This document shows positions 28,048 to 37,526 of a DNA stretch of 64,000 nucleotides, in pieces; positions within the stretch are counted from its first letter, which is position 1; the number at the start of each line of letters is the position of its first letter. The notes below the pieces were generated by a model that was not told the origin of the DNA, ran no database searches, and saw only the letters and a program-made list of their open reading frames with translations. Source of the stretch: Oxynema aestuarii AP17 (GTDB lineage: Bacteria; Cyanobacteriota; Cyanobacteriia; Cyanobacteriales; Laspinemataceae). The stretch is from positions 2,480,001-2,544,000 of the forward strand of contig NZ_CP051167.1 in NCBI RefSeq assembly GCF_012295525.1, read 5' to 3'. The position numbers and the translations under genes are program-made.

Positions 28048-29835
28048 TCAATCTTTCCGATCCAAAATCGGTTCCACCCGTTGGCGATAAATTTGCCATC
28101 GTGCGATCGCTTCGGAATCGGACTCGGCCCCGCGTTCGAGGAAAATTACCCCATCTTTAAAGCCGACCAGGCCATAAATACCGTCGGCGACGATGCGATC
28201 GACGACGGGAATCATGGCTTTGAAACGATGCAAGTCATTGTCAAAAGCGGGTAAATATTGCTCGACTTGCCACAGGTCGGCGATCGCGTAATCGGTTTGA
28301 ATCACCACCCCCGCATCGTTTCGCAGCTCTAACGCCGGAAAACGCACGATTTCGCGGCGCGAGGACAGGTGCGGCACGATGTACGTCGTGGCGGACACGC
28401 TCGCATCGGGGGGGATTTTTTGCAGAAATTCACGGATCGCAGCGCTATGTTGCCACTGACGGGGTAAGGAGACGTGTACCCACGGATCGATCGAGTCGGG
28501 AATTAAAAAATAGAGGGTGCGATTGGGGTTGGAGGTCATCGAAAACAAGATCGACAGACACAAACAACCGATCCAAAAGCGTCGAACGGACAGTTCGAGT
28601 AGGTGAGGGCGTTTTTGCCACCACGTCAACCCCCGTTGACAAAGGGGCGAGACGACGGGAAAAATCCACCGGATCCAGAAGGGGCGTTGTTTTTGCGAAT
28701 CTTCGCCGCGATCGATGCCTTTCGCTAAACCGCGCGCGATCAGTTCGCGAACGGGGGCATCGAGCAGGTGTTGGCGGGGGGCCCACCAGAGGATCGTCCC
28801 GTAGCACAAGCCGGGAACGACGGCCATCGCGTAGCGGATGTTAATGGCGAGGGCGGATTTACCCCGTTGCAGGAAGATTTGCAGTAAGGGAAAGCCCGCG
28901 ATCGCCCATGAAGCGGGGGCGATCGCCGGAATGAAGGCAAACGGCAACCACTGCCCCAGAAAATAGCGAATTTTTCCCGTAATCGGCGTCACCAATTCCA
29001 CCAACACCAACCACGGTTTACTGATGAAGGCCCATAGCAGTTCTAAGGTCGTCGCTTCGTCGCTTTCCACATATTGACCGAAGCGTTCGATCGTGAAACG
29101 ACGGGATACGTCTTCGGAAAATAAGGGCATGATTAAGTTGGTCAGCCCCAAAATATAGCCAAAACTGAGAATGCACGTGGCGATCCCCGCACGGGGGAAG
29201 CGCTGGCTCAGTGCCATGTAAACGCCGACGCCGAACAAGGTGACTCCCCCATCTTCGCGCACGGCGAGAATGCACGCCGCCATCGCCCAAAATAAAACCC
29301 ACCAGCGTTTTTCCATTGCCAAGAGCAAGGTAAATACGAATAAGGGAATTTGGCAGTTATCGGCAAAGTTAGACAGGGTCGGACCGATAATCGCATTGGC
29401 GGCGTAGTAGCTGGCTGTAATCATCGCCGCAACCGGGCGATCGAGGTATTCTCGCGCCAGCAGGTACAGCACTAACCCCCCTGCGGTGACCAGAACCACT
29501 TGCAAGACCGTCAGCGTCGCTGCCGTCGGAAATAAGGCATAAATCGGCAGCCAGAGTAACAAAGCTGGGGTAAAATGTTGCCCCAAGCGATGGTATGAAA
29601 CTTCTGGGAATTCTCCATCGTGAACCACGTTGGTCGAAAGGGTGGAAGACAGGGAACTTTGAAAAAAGTTGCCGTGGAGTCCGTTCCAAAATACTTGATT
29701 GAAAATCCCCTGATCGAAGGAAGCGTAAAAAGTGTAGTAGCGATGGAGTGTCAGGGTTAAGGTCAATACAAAAAAGGCGATCGCCGCCCCCCATACCCAT
29801 CTCAATCCCGGATTTTTCTCTGAATTGGACAACAT
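28048..29835 (-). CDS. DUF2079 multi-span membrane protein
   Basis: 595 residues from the ATG at 29835 (LSNSEKNPGLRWVWGAA); a TTG 16 codons upstream is less likely. About ten hydrophobic segments are present. Characteristic blocks are YYTFYASFDQGIFNQVFWN, HFTPALLLWLPIYALFPTA and FADNCQIPLFVFTLLLAM, with a soluble C-terminal part containing IPPDASVSATTYIVPHLSSR. This is the DUF2079 family, related in fold to GT-C glycosyltransferases using lipid-linked sugars. The enzymatic role is unproved. It is located in the plasma membrane. Confidence 0.85.
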   Translation of the reverse strand: MLSNSEKNPGLRWVWGAAIAFFVLTLTLTLHRYYTFYASFDQGIFNQVFWNGLHGNFFQSSLSSTLSTNVVHDGEFPEVSYHRLGQHFTPALLLWLPIYALFPTAATLTVLQVVLVTAGGLVLYLLAREYLDRPVAAMITASYYAANAIIGPTLSNFADNCQIPLFVFTLLLAMEKRWWVLFWAMAACILAVREDGGVTLFGVGVYMALSQRFPRAGIATCILSFGYILGLTNLIMPLFSEDVSRRFTIERFGQYVESDEATTLELLWAFISKPWLVLVELVTPITGKIRYFLGQWLPFAFIPAIAPASWAIAGFPLLQIFLQRGKSALAINIRYAMAVVPGLCYGTILWWAPRQHLLDAPVRELIARGLAKGIDRGEDSQKQRPFWIRWIFPVVSPLCQRGLTWWQKRPHLLELSVRRFWIGCLCLSILFSMTSNPNRTLYFLIPDSIDPWVHVSLPRQWQHSAAIREFLQKIPPDASVSATTYIVPHLSSRREIVRFPALELRNDAGVVIQTDYAIADLWQVEQYLPAFDNDLHRFKAMIPVVDRIVADGIYGLVGFKDGVIFLERGAESDSEAIARWQIYRQRVEPILDRKD

Positions 29836-30128
29836 TAGTGATTCGCGCTCAATGCAATCTGTAGTGATTTTTGGGTCATTCAACTGGACTCAAAACGCAA
29901 AGGTCCTTGCAATCGTGGCTTGTTCGCCTTTCCCCTTCCACTTGGGACAAGCTCCCTTGTTTTGGGGGAGACGACCGTTAACGATCGATCTCGAAAAAGG
30001 CACGATCGACAGACTCTAGAAAGGTTAACTTATAAATATAAAGAAAAACCAAAGACCGACTCCTACCATCCCGGATCGCCTTCCTCGCCCAGACGCTGCG
30101 ATCTTTATCGATCTAGCCCCGAGATTGC

Positions 30129-31301
30129 ATGAGCGTATCTATTGAACATCCCGCCAATACTCTCGAATCCCCTTTACAACTGCTGTTGTTCGTCGATCGC
30201 CGTCCGAGTTCCCGCGAGCATATCCGGCGCATTCGCAGTTATCTCAAAGCTGTCGAGATGGATCCTCCTTTCGATTTACAAGTGATCGACGTGGCGGAAC
30301 AGCCTTATTTGGCAGAACATTTTAAATTGGTGGCGACTCCTGCATTAATTAAAATTCATCCGGAACCGAGAGAAACTCTAGCGGGTACGAATTTAGTGCC
30401 ACAATTGGAAAAATGCTGGCCGCGATGGCAACGTGCAGTCGCCGAGTATCTCAATCAAAGGGCTCCGGTCGAATCGGAGTCTGAGAATTCGAGCGAGAAT
30501 AACCATCACTCTTGGGGGTATTCCGCCGAACTGATCCGCCTGTCGGACGAAATTTTTCGTTTGAAACAGGAGAACGAAGACCTCAGCCAACAATTGCAAT
30601 TTAAGGATCGTTTGATTACGATGTTGGCTCACGATTTACGCAATCCCCTGACGGCGACTTCGATCGCCCTGGAAACATTAGACAATCATTGTTGTTCCGA
30701 ACAAGCGGATGTCGCGACGAACCCTAAATTAGTGGCTCGCTTGATCGGTCACGCCCGCAATCAAACTCGCTTGATCGAACAAATGATTTCGGATTTGTTG
30801 CAAGCGGAGCGATCGCATAAGACCGATTTTCGTATTCATCCTCAAAAGCTCGATCTCAACGCTCTTTGTCATCGGGTCATCGGCGATCTCGACGACTTAT
30901 TTCGCGCCAAATCCCAACAAATTGAAACCGACATTCCCGGCGATCTCCCCCCGGTCTACGCCGATGGCGAACGCATCCGGCAAGTGTTAGTTAATTTGCT
31001 CGACAATGCGATTAAATATACCCCGGAAGGGGGCAATATAGAAATTGCTATTCTTCACCGCACGACCCAAAAGGTTCAGGTGAGTATTTTTGATGACGGT
31101 CCGGGAATTCCTAGCGAAAATCAAGCCCATATTTTTGAAGATCGTTTTCGTCTCAAGCGCGACCAAAATCAAGATGGTTACGGGATCGGTCTGAGCTTGT
31201 GCAAGCGGTTGATCGTGGCGCATTACGGTCAAATTTGGGTGGATTCTTCCCCGAATAAAGGCAGTGCTTTTCACTTTACTTTACCCGTTTACCGTCGTTA
31301 A
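30129..31301 (+). CDS. sasA: Circadian output sensor histidine kinase SasA
   Basis: 390 residues. The N-terminal thioredoxin-like KaiB-type domain (about 17-105: [47 protein letters not shown]) binds KaiC. Then come a coiled coil ([20 protein letters not shown]), the H box [13 protein letters not shown] with the phospho-acceptor His (about 173) and the ATPase N, G1 and G2 boxes ([37 protein letters not shown]). SasA autophosphorylates when the KaiC clock is in the right state and passes phosphate to RpaA. kai genes are not in this window. It is divergent from the DUF2079 gene. Confidence 0.95.
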   Translation: MSVSIEHPANTLESPLQLLLFVDRRPSSREHIRRIRSYLKAVEMDPPFDLQVIDVAEQPYLAEHFKLVATPALIKIHPEPRETLAGTNLVPQLEKCWPRWQRAVAEYLNQRAPVESESENSSENNHHSWGYSAELIRLSDEIFRLKQENEDLSQQLQFKDRLITMLAHDLRNPLTATSIALETLDNHCCSEQADVATNPKLVARLIGHARNQTRLIEQMISDLLQAERSHKTDFRIHPQKLDLNALCHRVIGDLDDLFRAKSQQIETDIPGDLPPVYADGERIRQVLVNLLDNAIKYTPEGGNIEIAILHRTTQKVQVSIFDDGPGIPSENQAHIFEDRFRLKRDQNQDGYGIGLSLCKRLIVAHYGQIWVDSSPNKGSAFHFTLPVYRR

Positions 31302-31377
31302 TAGGAGGGTTTGCACCGTAGAATCCCGGGCGATCGCCTCACGAGTTGGGCGTCGGTCGCTATGTTTTTAATACAAT

Positions 31378-31797
31378 CTATTTTTCTTTAACAATACACA
31401 AACAATTGCGCCCGTCCGAACAGCGTTCGTAAATGACGCGATCGGCCAATCTTCGGAGTAAAAACCAACCGTAACCGCCTTCTTGTAAGGTTCCCGGAAG
31501 CGGTTCGGGTAGGGCATCGGGGTTGAACGGTTCGCCGCGATCCCAAATCCGCATTTCGAGGCGATCGTCCCATAAGGTCATCTCAATTTCAATCGGCGTG
31601 GCGAGGGGCAATTCTTCGTGAGCATGGCGGACGGCATTGGTAAAGCCTTCGGTGAGGGCTAATTTCAGGGAATAAAGTTGGTTTTCGGACCAATACCGTT
31701 GAAAATTATGTTGAAAGCAGAATCGATCGAACCACTGCTGCACCTTCGTTAAGACAGTTAGATCGCTCTCAACTGTCAGATACTCTTGCTTCAACAT
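31378..31797 (-). CDS. Anti-sigma regulatory factor, RsbW-like ATPase
   Basis: 139 residues forming a single GHKL ATPase domain: N box LKLALTEGFTNAVRHAH, G1 box IWDRGEPFNP, G2 GYGWFLLRRLAD. Such proteins are serine kinases that bind sigma factors or STAS antagonists in partner-switching cascades. No STAS or PP2C gene is adjacent, so its partner lies elsewhere. It converges with sasA, 77 bases apart. ATG start. Confidence 0.85.
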   Translation of the reverse strand: MLKQEYLTVESDLTVLTKVQQWFDRFCFQHNFQRYWSENQLYSLKLALTEGFTNAVRHAHEELPLATPIEIEMTLWDDRLEMRIWDRGEPFNPDALPEPLPGTLQEGGYGWFLLRRLADRVIYERCSDGRNCLCIVKEK

Positions 31798-31838
31798 TGC
31801 CCAGTTCGTTTACCGATGGGGTGATGAGGTGTTAACCA

Positions 31839-31870
31839 TTTTAGATTTTAGATTTTAGATTTTAGATTTT
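31839..31870. repeat. TTTTAGA heptanucleotide tandem repeat
   Basis: Four to five tandem copies of TTTTAGA upstream of the RsbW-like gene. It is the same heptad class as the array upstream of proB. Confidence 0.85.
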
Positions 31871-32260
31871 TTTATTATTTAAATGATAACAAGATCCGGT
31901 AGATTTAGAAAATTTTAGAGGTTTTAATAGAGGACTTTTGAGAAATATCTTAATTTTTTAAGAGGGATAAAATAGGCGATCGCCTTCGATTGTAGCGCCA
32001 CTTTAAGGATTTGGGTTTCTCGTTTAACGGGACAATTCTGCTTTGCAGACCCTGCGCGAACCCCCGGTCGAGTCGGGGGTGGATTCGGGAGCGATCGCCC
32101 CCATCGCTACCCAATAGTTAAATAATATGAGATCGATCCTCAAAAATCAGTAAACTTTTTGTAAACCCAGCATTCAAGTTTTAAAAATCCTCATGTTTGT
32201 CTTCTAGAATCTAAAACCCAAAATCTACAATCTAAAATCTACACTCTAAAATTTCCACAC

Positions 32261-32335
32261 CTCTCCCCAAAAGCGACGCCTGCAGAGGATCCCCAAGCGA
32301 ATGTCAATCCGTTTGGAAAACCTCACAGGCGTCGC
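32261..32335 (-). terminator. Long hairpin terminator after petD
   Basis: On the minus strand GCGACGCCTG (from 32335) pairs with CAGGCGTCGC (to 32273). Inside, GAGG/CCTC and TTTCCAA/TTGGGGA continue the stem almost to the loop, and TTTTGGGG follows. It starts about 20 bases after the petD stop codon and should end the petB-petD transcript. Confidence 0.65.
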
Positions 32336-32356
32336 CAGTAAAGCCCAGTTTTGTAT

Positions 32357-32839
32357 TTAGAACAAACCGAGGGTCAGCGATTCGGCGATCGGGAAAGTCG
32401 CGCCAATTCCCAACCAGAGGGTGACTGCGGTTCCGAACAGGAACACGGCGGTCGCCACCGGACGACGGAAGGGATTTTGAAACTTGTTCACGCTTTCAAT
32501 AAAAGGAACGAAAATCAAACCCAGGGGAATCCCAGCCATCATGGCAATCCCCAACAACTTGTTAGGGACGATCCGCAGGATTTGGAAGACGGGCCACAAA
32601 TACCATTCCGGGAGAATTTCCAACGGAGTAGCGAAGGGGTCGGCAGGTTCTCCCACCATTGCGGGGTCGAGAACGGCCAAGCCGACGCACAGGGCGATCG
32701 TTCCCAAAATCACGACCGGGAAAACATAAAGCAGGTCGTTAGGCCAAGCAGGTTCGCCATAGTAATTATGGCCCATCCCCTTAGCTAACTTGGCGCGCAG
32801 CATCGGATCGCTCAGATCCGGCTTTTTCAAAATAGACAT
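32357..32839 (-). CDS. petD: Cytochrome b6-f complex subunit 4
   Basis: 160 residues, the usual length. It begins [20 protein letters not shown] and contains [14 protein letters not shown] and the quinol-oxidation-site motif [20 protein letters not shown] (the PEWY loop). Three membrane helices follow the expected pattern. Subunit IV with cytochrome b6 forms the quinol-binding core of the thylakoid b6-f complex. Normally petB lies immediately upstream; here 543 bases with a transposable-element remnant intervene, but both are on the same strand. Coding sequence and start are intact. Confidence 0.97.
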   Translation of the reverse strand: MSILKKPDLSDPMLRAKLAKGMGHNYYGEPAWPNDLLYVFPVVILGTIALCVGLAVLDPAMVGEPADPFATPLEILPEWYLWPVFQILRIVPNKLLGIAMMAGIPLGLIFVPFIESVNKFQNPFRRPVATAVFLFGTAVTLWLGIGATFPIAESLTLGLF

Positions 32840-32884
32840 AGTTAAGAGTCCTCTCCTGATTTGAAAATCGGTAGGCGCGAGCGA

Positions 32885-33346
32885 GGAGTATCGCTCCCGG
32901 TACCTTGACAGTCCCCGACCTCAAGGGACGGGGATTCTCGCTTCATCGGGAGTCCAACGACTTTCCCCTCGGCGAGCTTCTTGACCGTGTGCCCCACGGC
33001 TGCAAAAGCTGTTTCAAGTGTGCCGCCCATTGCGAGCCAGGTTCCTCCGGTTGACCGCGAGAGGCTGTAGGCGGATCGTCTTAATTCTATCCAAAAGCCT
33101 TACCAGAAGGACGGGGCTGGTATCCCATTATTTTTGGTCATCGAACCCCGACAGACCGAGTTGGCAGGCGGTTTCCTTTCCCCAGAGTCCCCGATGTTCC
33201 TCTATTCTCTAGTTGACCGCAAGCTATGGCTACGGGTTGCTGGTCTCATCCCGATGGTAGGGCTTTGCCCTTCCTGCCGGGTGAGGAATCGACAAGGGTG
33301 GGGGATCCATGTATCCCGAGGCTCACCTTTGAGGTAGAGCGCGGGA
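32885..33346 (-). mobile_element. Internally deleted IS200/IS605-family element between petB and petD
   Basis: The right part (read on the minus strand) has CGATGAAGCGAGAATCCCCG, a palindrome ending in CGGGGACTGTCAA, the typical right end of tnpB elements. Bases 33134-33215 match the 3' part of the tnpB at 39230-39320 (the region encoding LENVVSQGLWGTETACQVGL) but carry a one-base shift. Bases 33225-33346 match the region upstream of that tnpB (40380-40517): GGGATGAGACCAGCA, GGATACATGGA, TCCCGCGCT. About 1 kb of tnpB body is missing. No HIP1 octamer lies inside, unlike flanking DNA. It is thus a non-autonomous remnant of the same family. Confidence 0.65.
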
Positions 33347-33382
33347 GCGATCGCCCCCCGAACCCCCCATTGAGTTAGCGGT

Positions 33383-34051
33383 TTACAACGGACCGGAAAT
33401 CCCTTGTTTGCGGATCATCAAGAAGTGCAGCAACATGAACACCGCAATCAGCCAAGGCAGGACGAAGGTGTGCAGACTGTAATAGCGAGTCAACGTCCCT
33501 TGACCGACGCTGGTGCCGCCGCGCATCAACTCGACGATTGTCGAACCGACGACCGGAATGGCTTCGGGAACGCCAGAAACGATTTTAACGGCCCAATAGC
33601 CAATTTGATCCCAGGGTAAAGAATATCCAGTCACGCCGAAAGACACGGTAATCACGGCGAGAATCACCCCGGTCACCCAGGTCAGTTCGCGAGGTTTTTT
33701 GAAACCCCCCGTCAGATAGACCCGGAACACGTGCAGGATCATCATCAAGACCATCATGCTCGCAGACCAGCGATGGATCGAGCGAATCAGCCAACCGAAG
33801 TTGACTTCGGTCATGATGTATTGAACGGAAGCAAAGGCTTCGGTCACCGTGGGCCGATAGTAGAAAGTCATAGCGAATCCAGTAGCGAACTGGATTAAGA
33901 AGCAAACCAGGGTAATCCCGCCCAAGCAATAGAAAATGTTAACGTGAGGCGGGACGTACTTGCTGGAGATGTCATCAGCGATCGCCTGAACTTCTAAGCG
34001 TTCTTCAAACCACTGATAGACTTTGGAGTTAGATACCTCTTTTGAAAACAT
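33383..34051 (-). CDS. petB: Cytochrome b6
   Basis: 222 residues from the ATG at 34051; the open frame continues upstream of it without protein-like sequence. The protein begins [20 protein letters not shown] and contains haem-ligand helices with [22 protein letters not shown] and [22 protein letters not shown], and the Cys for covalent haem c(n) in FYCLGG. It is the haem-bearing core of the b6-f complex, in the thylakoid membrane. ctpA is divergent upstream, the common cyanobacterial order. The downstream petD is separated by a mobile-element remnant. Confidence 0.97.
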   Translation of the reverse strand: MFSKEVSNSKVYQWFEERLEVQAIADDISSKYVPPHVNIFYCLGGITLVCFLIQFATGFAMTFYYRPTVTEAFASVQYIMTEVNFGWLIRSIHRWSASMMVLMMILHVFRVYLTGGFKKPRELTWVTGVILAVITVSFGVTGYSLPWDQIGYWAVKIVSGVPEAIPVVGSTIVELMRGGTSVGQGTLTRYYSLHTFVLPWLIAVFMLLHFLMIRKQGISGPL

Positions 34052-34289
34052 GAACGAAGCGTTCCGAAAGAATATTAGCCGTCGATCAAAAATGTAACAT
34101 AGTCTAAACAAGGTTTTCATAAATCCCAGCCAGCCGCATCGATTCTGGGGTGGGGGAGCGCCGAGGGGAGCGACCTTTGGGGAGCGCCGACCGTCGGCGA
34201 TCGCTCGTTTCCGTGGCTGCCGTTTTTGCGGCTCGTTCTCCTTCACCGGACGGCAGATGAGTATTTTTGAGACTTCGACCGTAAGTAAT

Positions 34290-35528
34290 ATGTACAAACG
34301 AGTTTTCTCCGTTGCTTTCGTCTTCGTGCTACAACTGGCTATCGCTTTCGGCTGTTGGGTCGCTCCGGCAGCAGCTCTAAGCGAAGACCAAAATTTATTC
34401 ATGCAAGTTTGGCGAATTGTCAATCAAGCGTATGTGGACGAATCTTTCAACCATCAAAATTGGTGGTTTGTCCGTCAAAATGCCCTCAAACATCCGTTTA
34501 GAAATCGGGAGGAAACCTACGAGGCGATCGAAAAAATGCTCGCCCGTCTCGACGATCCGTTTACCCGCTTTTTAAGGCCCGAACAATATCGCAGTTTGCA
34601 AGTCAATACCTCGGGAGAATTGACCGGAATTGGGTTGCAAATTGCCCTGGATGGGGAAACGGGAACGATTGAAGTGGTCGCCCCGATTGACGGTTCTCCC
34701 GCTCAAGCTGCCGGGTTACAACCGCGCGATCGCATTGTGGAAATTGATGGGGTGTCCACCGTCGGTCTGACCCTCGACGAAGCGGCGGCGAAAATGCGCG
34801 GTCCGATCGGCACGACGGTGACCCTGACCGTGAGCCGAGGAAGCGAGGCGACGACGGAATCCGTGGCTTTGGTGCGCGATCGCATCGCCCTCAATCCGGT
34901 GGTGGCCGACTTGAAAACCACCCCCGACGGTTTCAAGGTCGGTTACATCCGCTTGAGTCAATTTAATGCCAACGCGACCGAAGAAGTCGGACGGGCGATC
35001 GAAGAGCTGGAAAATCGCGGCGTCAACGGCTACGTCCTCGACTTGAGGAACAATCCCGGCGGACTGCTGCAAGCGGGGGTCGAAATCGCCCGCCTATGGC
35101 TCGATCGCGGCACGATCGTCTACACGGTGAACCGCCAGGGGATTCTCGGCAGTTTCGACGCCACGGGACAAGCCCTCACCGATGCCCCCCTCGTGGTTCT
35201 CGTCAATCAAGGCACGGCGAGCGCCAGCGAAATTCTCGCCGGAGCCTTGCAAGATAACGGGCGCGCTCAGTTGGTCGGCGAAAAAACTTTCGGTAAGGGG
35301 CTGATTCAATCCCTGTTCGACCTCGCCGACGGTTCGGGCGTCGCGGTGACCGTGGCGAAGTACGAAACGCCGAATCACCACGATATCAACAAGTTGGGCA
35401 TCGTTCCCGATGTGGTGGTCGCGGCGGAGGCGATCGGTCGTAACGGACTGGCGACGGAAGCGGACAATCAATACCGAGCGGCGGTCGAGCGGTTGAGCGA
35501 ACAAGTGGTGGTCGCCAACGCCCCCTAA
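34290..35528 (+). CDS. ctpA: Carboxyl-terminal processing protease
   Basis: 412 residues from the ATG at 34290, which gives a clean Sec signal peptide ([16 protein letters not shown] to PAAALS); the ATG 11 codons earlier (34257) is an alternative. A PDZ domain (about 100-185: [31 protein letters not shown]) and the S41 protease domain follow with [20 protein letters not shown], the Ser in [13 protein letters not shown] (about 310) and the Lys in [11 protein letters not shown]. CtpA trims the D1 precursor of photosystem II in the lumen. It is divergent from petB. Confidence 0.95.
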   Translation: MYKRVFSVAFVFVLQLAIAFGCWVAPAAALSEDQNLFMQVWRIVNQAYVDESFNHQNWWFVRQNALKHPFRNREETYEAIEKMLARLDDPFTRFLRPEQYRSLQVNTSGELTGIGLQIALDGETGTIEVVAPIDGSPAQAAGLQPRDRIVEIDGVSTVGLTLDEAAAKMRGPIGTTVTLTVSRGSEATTESVALVRDRIALNPVVADLKTTPDGFKVGYIRLSQFNANATEEVGRAIEELENRGVNGYVLDLRNNPGGLLQAGVEIARLWLDRGTIVYTVNRQGILGSFDATGQALTDAPLVVLVNQGTASASEILAGALQDNGRAQLVGEKTFGKGLIQSLFDLADGSGVAVTVAKYETPNHHDINKLGIVPDVVVAAEAIGRNGLATEADNQYRAAVERLSEQVVVANAP

Positions 35529-35631
35529 ATTCTCTCGCCAGCGATCCGCTTGTCAAAGTGACACATCGGCGAACCTCAAGGCACGGGAGAGGTCTTAGGC
35601 TGATCTCAGTAACGCAAAAGAGGAATCCGTC

Positions 35632-36372
35632 ATGTCCGTTTCTCGTGCCAACCCTTGCTGTCCGCTCGATTCATTTGCCAATACTCAGGGGTGTTCCCTC
35701 CCGCCTAGGATCGAGATCGGGAGCGGACGACGGGGAGATCCCCCCGCCGAACCCGGAGGGTCGATCGCCGAAGCACGCGCCCGTGCTGCCCGTTGCGCTC
35801 GCCAGGGAGAGTACGACGCGGCGATCGCCGCCTTGAACGGCGCGATCGCCTCGGGTTCTCCCCAGGCGAGGGATTATAACAATCGCGGTTTGATGTACTT
35901 CTATCGCGGCGATCTCGAGGCGGCGATCGCCGATTTCAACCGGGCGATCGCCCTCGACGACCATCTGTCTCAGGCTTACAACAACCGAGGCAACGCCTAC
36001 GCCCGTCAGGGGCTCCTCGTCGAAGCCTCGATCGACTACGATCGCGCCCTCGACCTCGATCCATTCAACGGACGGGCCTGGATCAACCAAGGGATGACCT
36101 TGCGCGACTTGGAAATTTACGAACTGGCTTTGGAAAGCTTCGATTTTGCCCTCGCCCTGGGCGAACACGCGGCGATCGCCTATGCCGAACGCGGTCGCAC
36201 TTACCACGAATTAGGTGATTGGAACGCGGCGATCGCCGACTACCGCCGCAGTCAAGCCGTCCTCGATCTCGACCCCTCCCTCGACGAGGCCGATCGCCGT
36301 CGCCGTTCCCGTCAGCTCGACCGAGCTTTACGCCAACTGCTGTCCCCACAATCCCCCGGGGACGAAGGGTGA
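35632..36372 (+). CDS. Tetratricopeptide repeat protein
   Basis: 246 residues. After a poorly conserved N-terminus (1-45, with a Cys pair and no clear signal), five to six TPR units follow: YDAAIAALNGAI, YNNRGLMYFYRGDLEAAIADF, YNNRGNAYARQGLLVEASIDY, WINQGMTLRDLEIYELALESF and YAERGRTYHELGDWNAAIADY. TPRs mediate protein binding; the partner is unknown. HIP1-like GCGATCGC words are part of several repeat units (encoding AAIAD). It follows ctpA on the same strand after 103 bases and converges with the next gene. Confidence 0.78.
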   Translation: MSVSRANPCCPLDSFANTQGCSLPPRIEIGSGRRGDPPAEPGGSIAEARARAARCARQGEYDAAIAALNGAIASGSPQARDYNNRGLMYFYRGDLEAAIADFNRAIALDDHLSQAYNNRGNAYARQGLLVEASIDYDRALDLDPFNGRAWINQGMTLRDLEIYELALESFDFALALGEHAAIAYAERGRTYHELGDWNAAIADYRRSQAVLDLDPSLDEADRRRRSRQLDRALRQLLSPQSPGDEG

Positions 36373-36380
36373 AGCGTCGC

Positions 36381-36803
36381 TCACGGGGTCGCCAGATCGG
36401 AAGCCGATTCCGCCACACTTTCGGTTTCCGGTTGCTTCCAAATAATCTGTATTTCCGTCGGATCGACCTTGTAGCTTTGCTCTTCCATCAAATTCACCGT
36501 TTGTTCCGGGGAGAAATAACGGCTGAAATCCGCTTGCAGGCGATCGACCCGACGGTTCGTTTTTTGAACTTCCGCGCGAATCTCGTCGAGTTTTTCCTGC
36601 TGGGTTTCTTGATACGGCACTAACTTGACTAACGTGGAGACCGCCACCACCGAAACGAGCAACTGAACTGCTAATTTAGTAGTGACTTCCGCCGCGATCG
36701 CCCGATGGGGATGGCGTCGTGACGGTTGCCGACGCGGACGACGTTTGGACTGACGCCCTTCAATCGGAACGAGCGGGGGTCTGGGAGGTTGGATGGCGTT
36801 CAT
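36381..36803 (-). CDS. Small single-pass membrane protein, conserved hypothetical
   Basis: 140 residues from the ATG at 36803; the open frame runs 69 codons further upstream but that part looks non-coding. A basic Pro/Arg-rich N-terminus (RRPRRQPSRRHPHR) precedes one membrane helix (LAVQLLVSVVAVSTLVKLVPY, about 48-68) and a coiled coil (EKLDEIRAEVQKTNRRVDRLQ), then a C-terminal EIQIIWKQPETES. I recognise it as a conserved cyanobacterial hypothetical of unknown function. It lies downstream of psaM on the same strand. Confidence 0.7.
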   Translation of the reverse strand: MNAIQPPRPPLVPIEGRQSKRRPRRQPSRRHPHRAIAAEVTTKLAVQLLVSVVAVSTLVKLVPYQETQQEKLDEIRAEVQKTNRRVDRLQADFSRYFSPEQTVNLMEEQSYKVDPTEIQIIWKQPETESVAESASDLATP

Positions 36804-37023
36804 GATCTTGAAATTCCGTGCGGATCCCGAAAAATACGAAGCTTTTCGCGAAGGGGGGCGTTGAATTGAGTGGGGTTGAAGAGCATTCCTCTGAAAACCG
36901 CTCGATCGCCGGACTGTAGCGCGAGGACGAGGGGCGAGACGGCGAGCGGGGGACGATACCTGCCGCGATCGTTCGAGGTTTGGAGCGATCGCGGCAGGCA
37001 TCAGGCACAATGACGCCCCGACT

Positions 37024-37119
37024 CTACTTGTAGAGTTCGGTCGCCAAGCGGAAGGCTAAGAAGCCCGGCAGCAAGGCGATGACTAACGCGGTCAAGACTT
37101 GAGCTTCAGAAAGTCCCAT
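37024..37119 (-). CDS. psaM: Photosystem I reaction centre subunit XII
   Basis: 31 residues only, MGLSEAQVLTALVIALLPG continuing to FLAFRLATELYK, a single membrane helix. The ending FRLATELYK is diagnostic for PsaM, a small subunit at the trimer interface of photosystem I. The ATG is preceded by AGGAGG seven bases upstream (minus strand), an excellent ribosome-binding site. Because of its size it is easily missed. The hypothetical membrane protein gene follows on the same strand after 220 bases. Confidence 0.93.
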   Translation of the reverse strand: MGLSEAQVLTALVIALLPGFLAFRLATELYK

Positions 37120-37526
37120 AGATTAAACCTCCTAAAATAAGAGCGAATTCTTATCCAATTTCCGGTATATCGTCCATTTCTGGAAGAACTTGTTACAAGA
37201 TGCAATATAAATCGATAAGATTCAAGTCCCCCGATCGATTCCCAGGGTAGCGCCCCAGGCGATCGCCCCCGCTCTCCCCGTAGACTTCAACGGCAGACAA
37301 TCGAGCCATGACAAGGGGTTGCCAGACGATCCCGCCCTTGCGATCCCCAAAAATCTCCCCCGGGTCGATCGAGCCATCGATCGGGTAGCGAGAACGGTTA
37401 TCCTAGAACAAGGTTAAGCTTGCCGATCCCTCGGGCGTCCTCGGCCTTCGATCGCCCGTGAAAAACCGTTTCGGTTTTGAGGAGCTGCCCCATCGAAGAA
37501 CAAAAAAATTTGTCAAAATATCGTTA
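37120..37526. other. Divergent promoter region, psaM / terC
   Basis: About 400 bases. The psaM-proximal 80 bases are AT-rich and contain the psaM ribosome-binding site. Towards the TerC gene the region is rich in GATCG, and the TerC frame could start at a GTG at 37458 instead of 37527. No other gene seen. Confidence 0.5.

Larger units (their letters stand above)
31798..32356. other. Repeat-bearing intergenic region
   Basis: 559 bases between the RsbW-like gene and petD, both on the minus strand. It contains a TTTTAGA heptad array (31839-31870), a second heptad group TCTAAAA/TCTACAA/TCTACAC (32205-32255) and the petD terminator hairpin. AT-rich between these. No coding sequence seen. Confidence 0.6.

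Noticed and set aside
36804-37010. Upstream extension of the small membrane protein frame
   Set aside because: Composition is Arg/Ser/Pro-rich and the natural start with a following basic N-terminus is the ATG at 36803.
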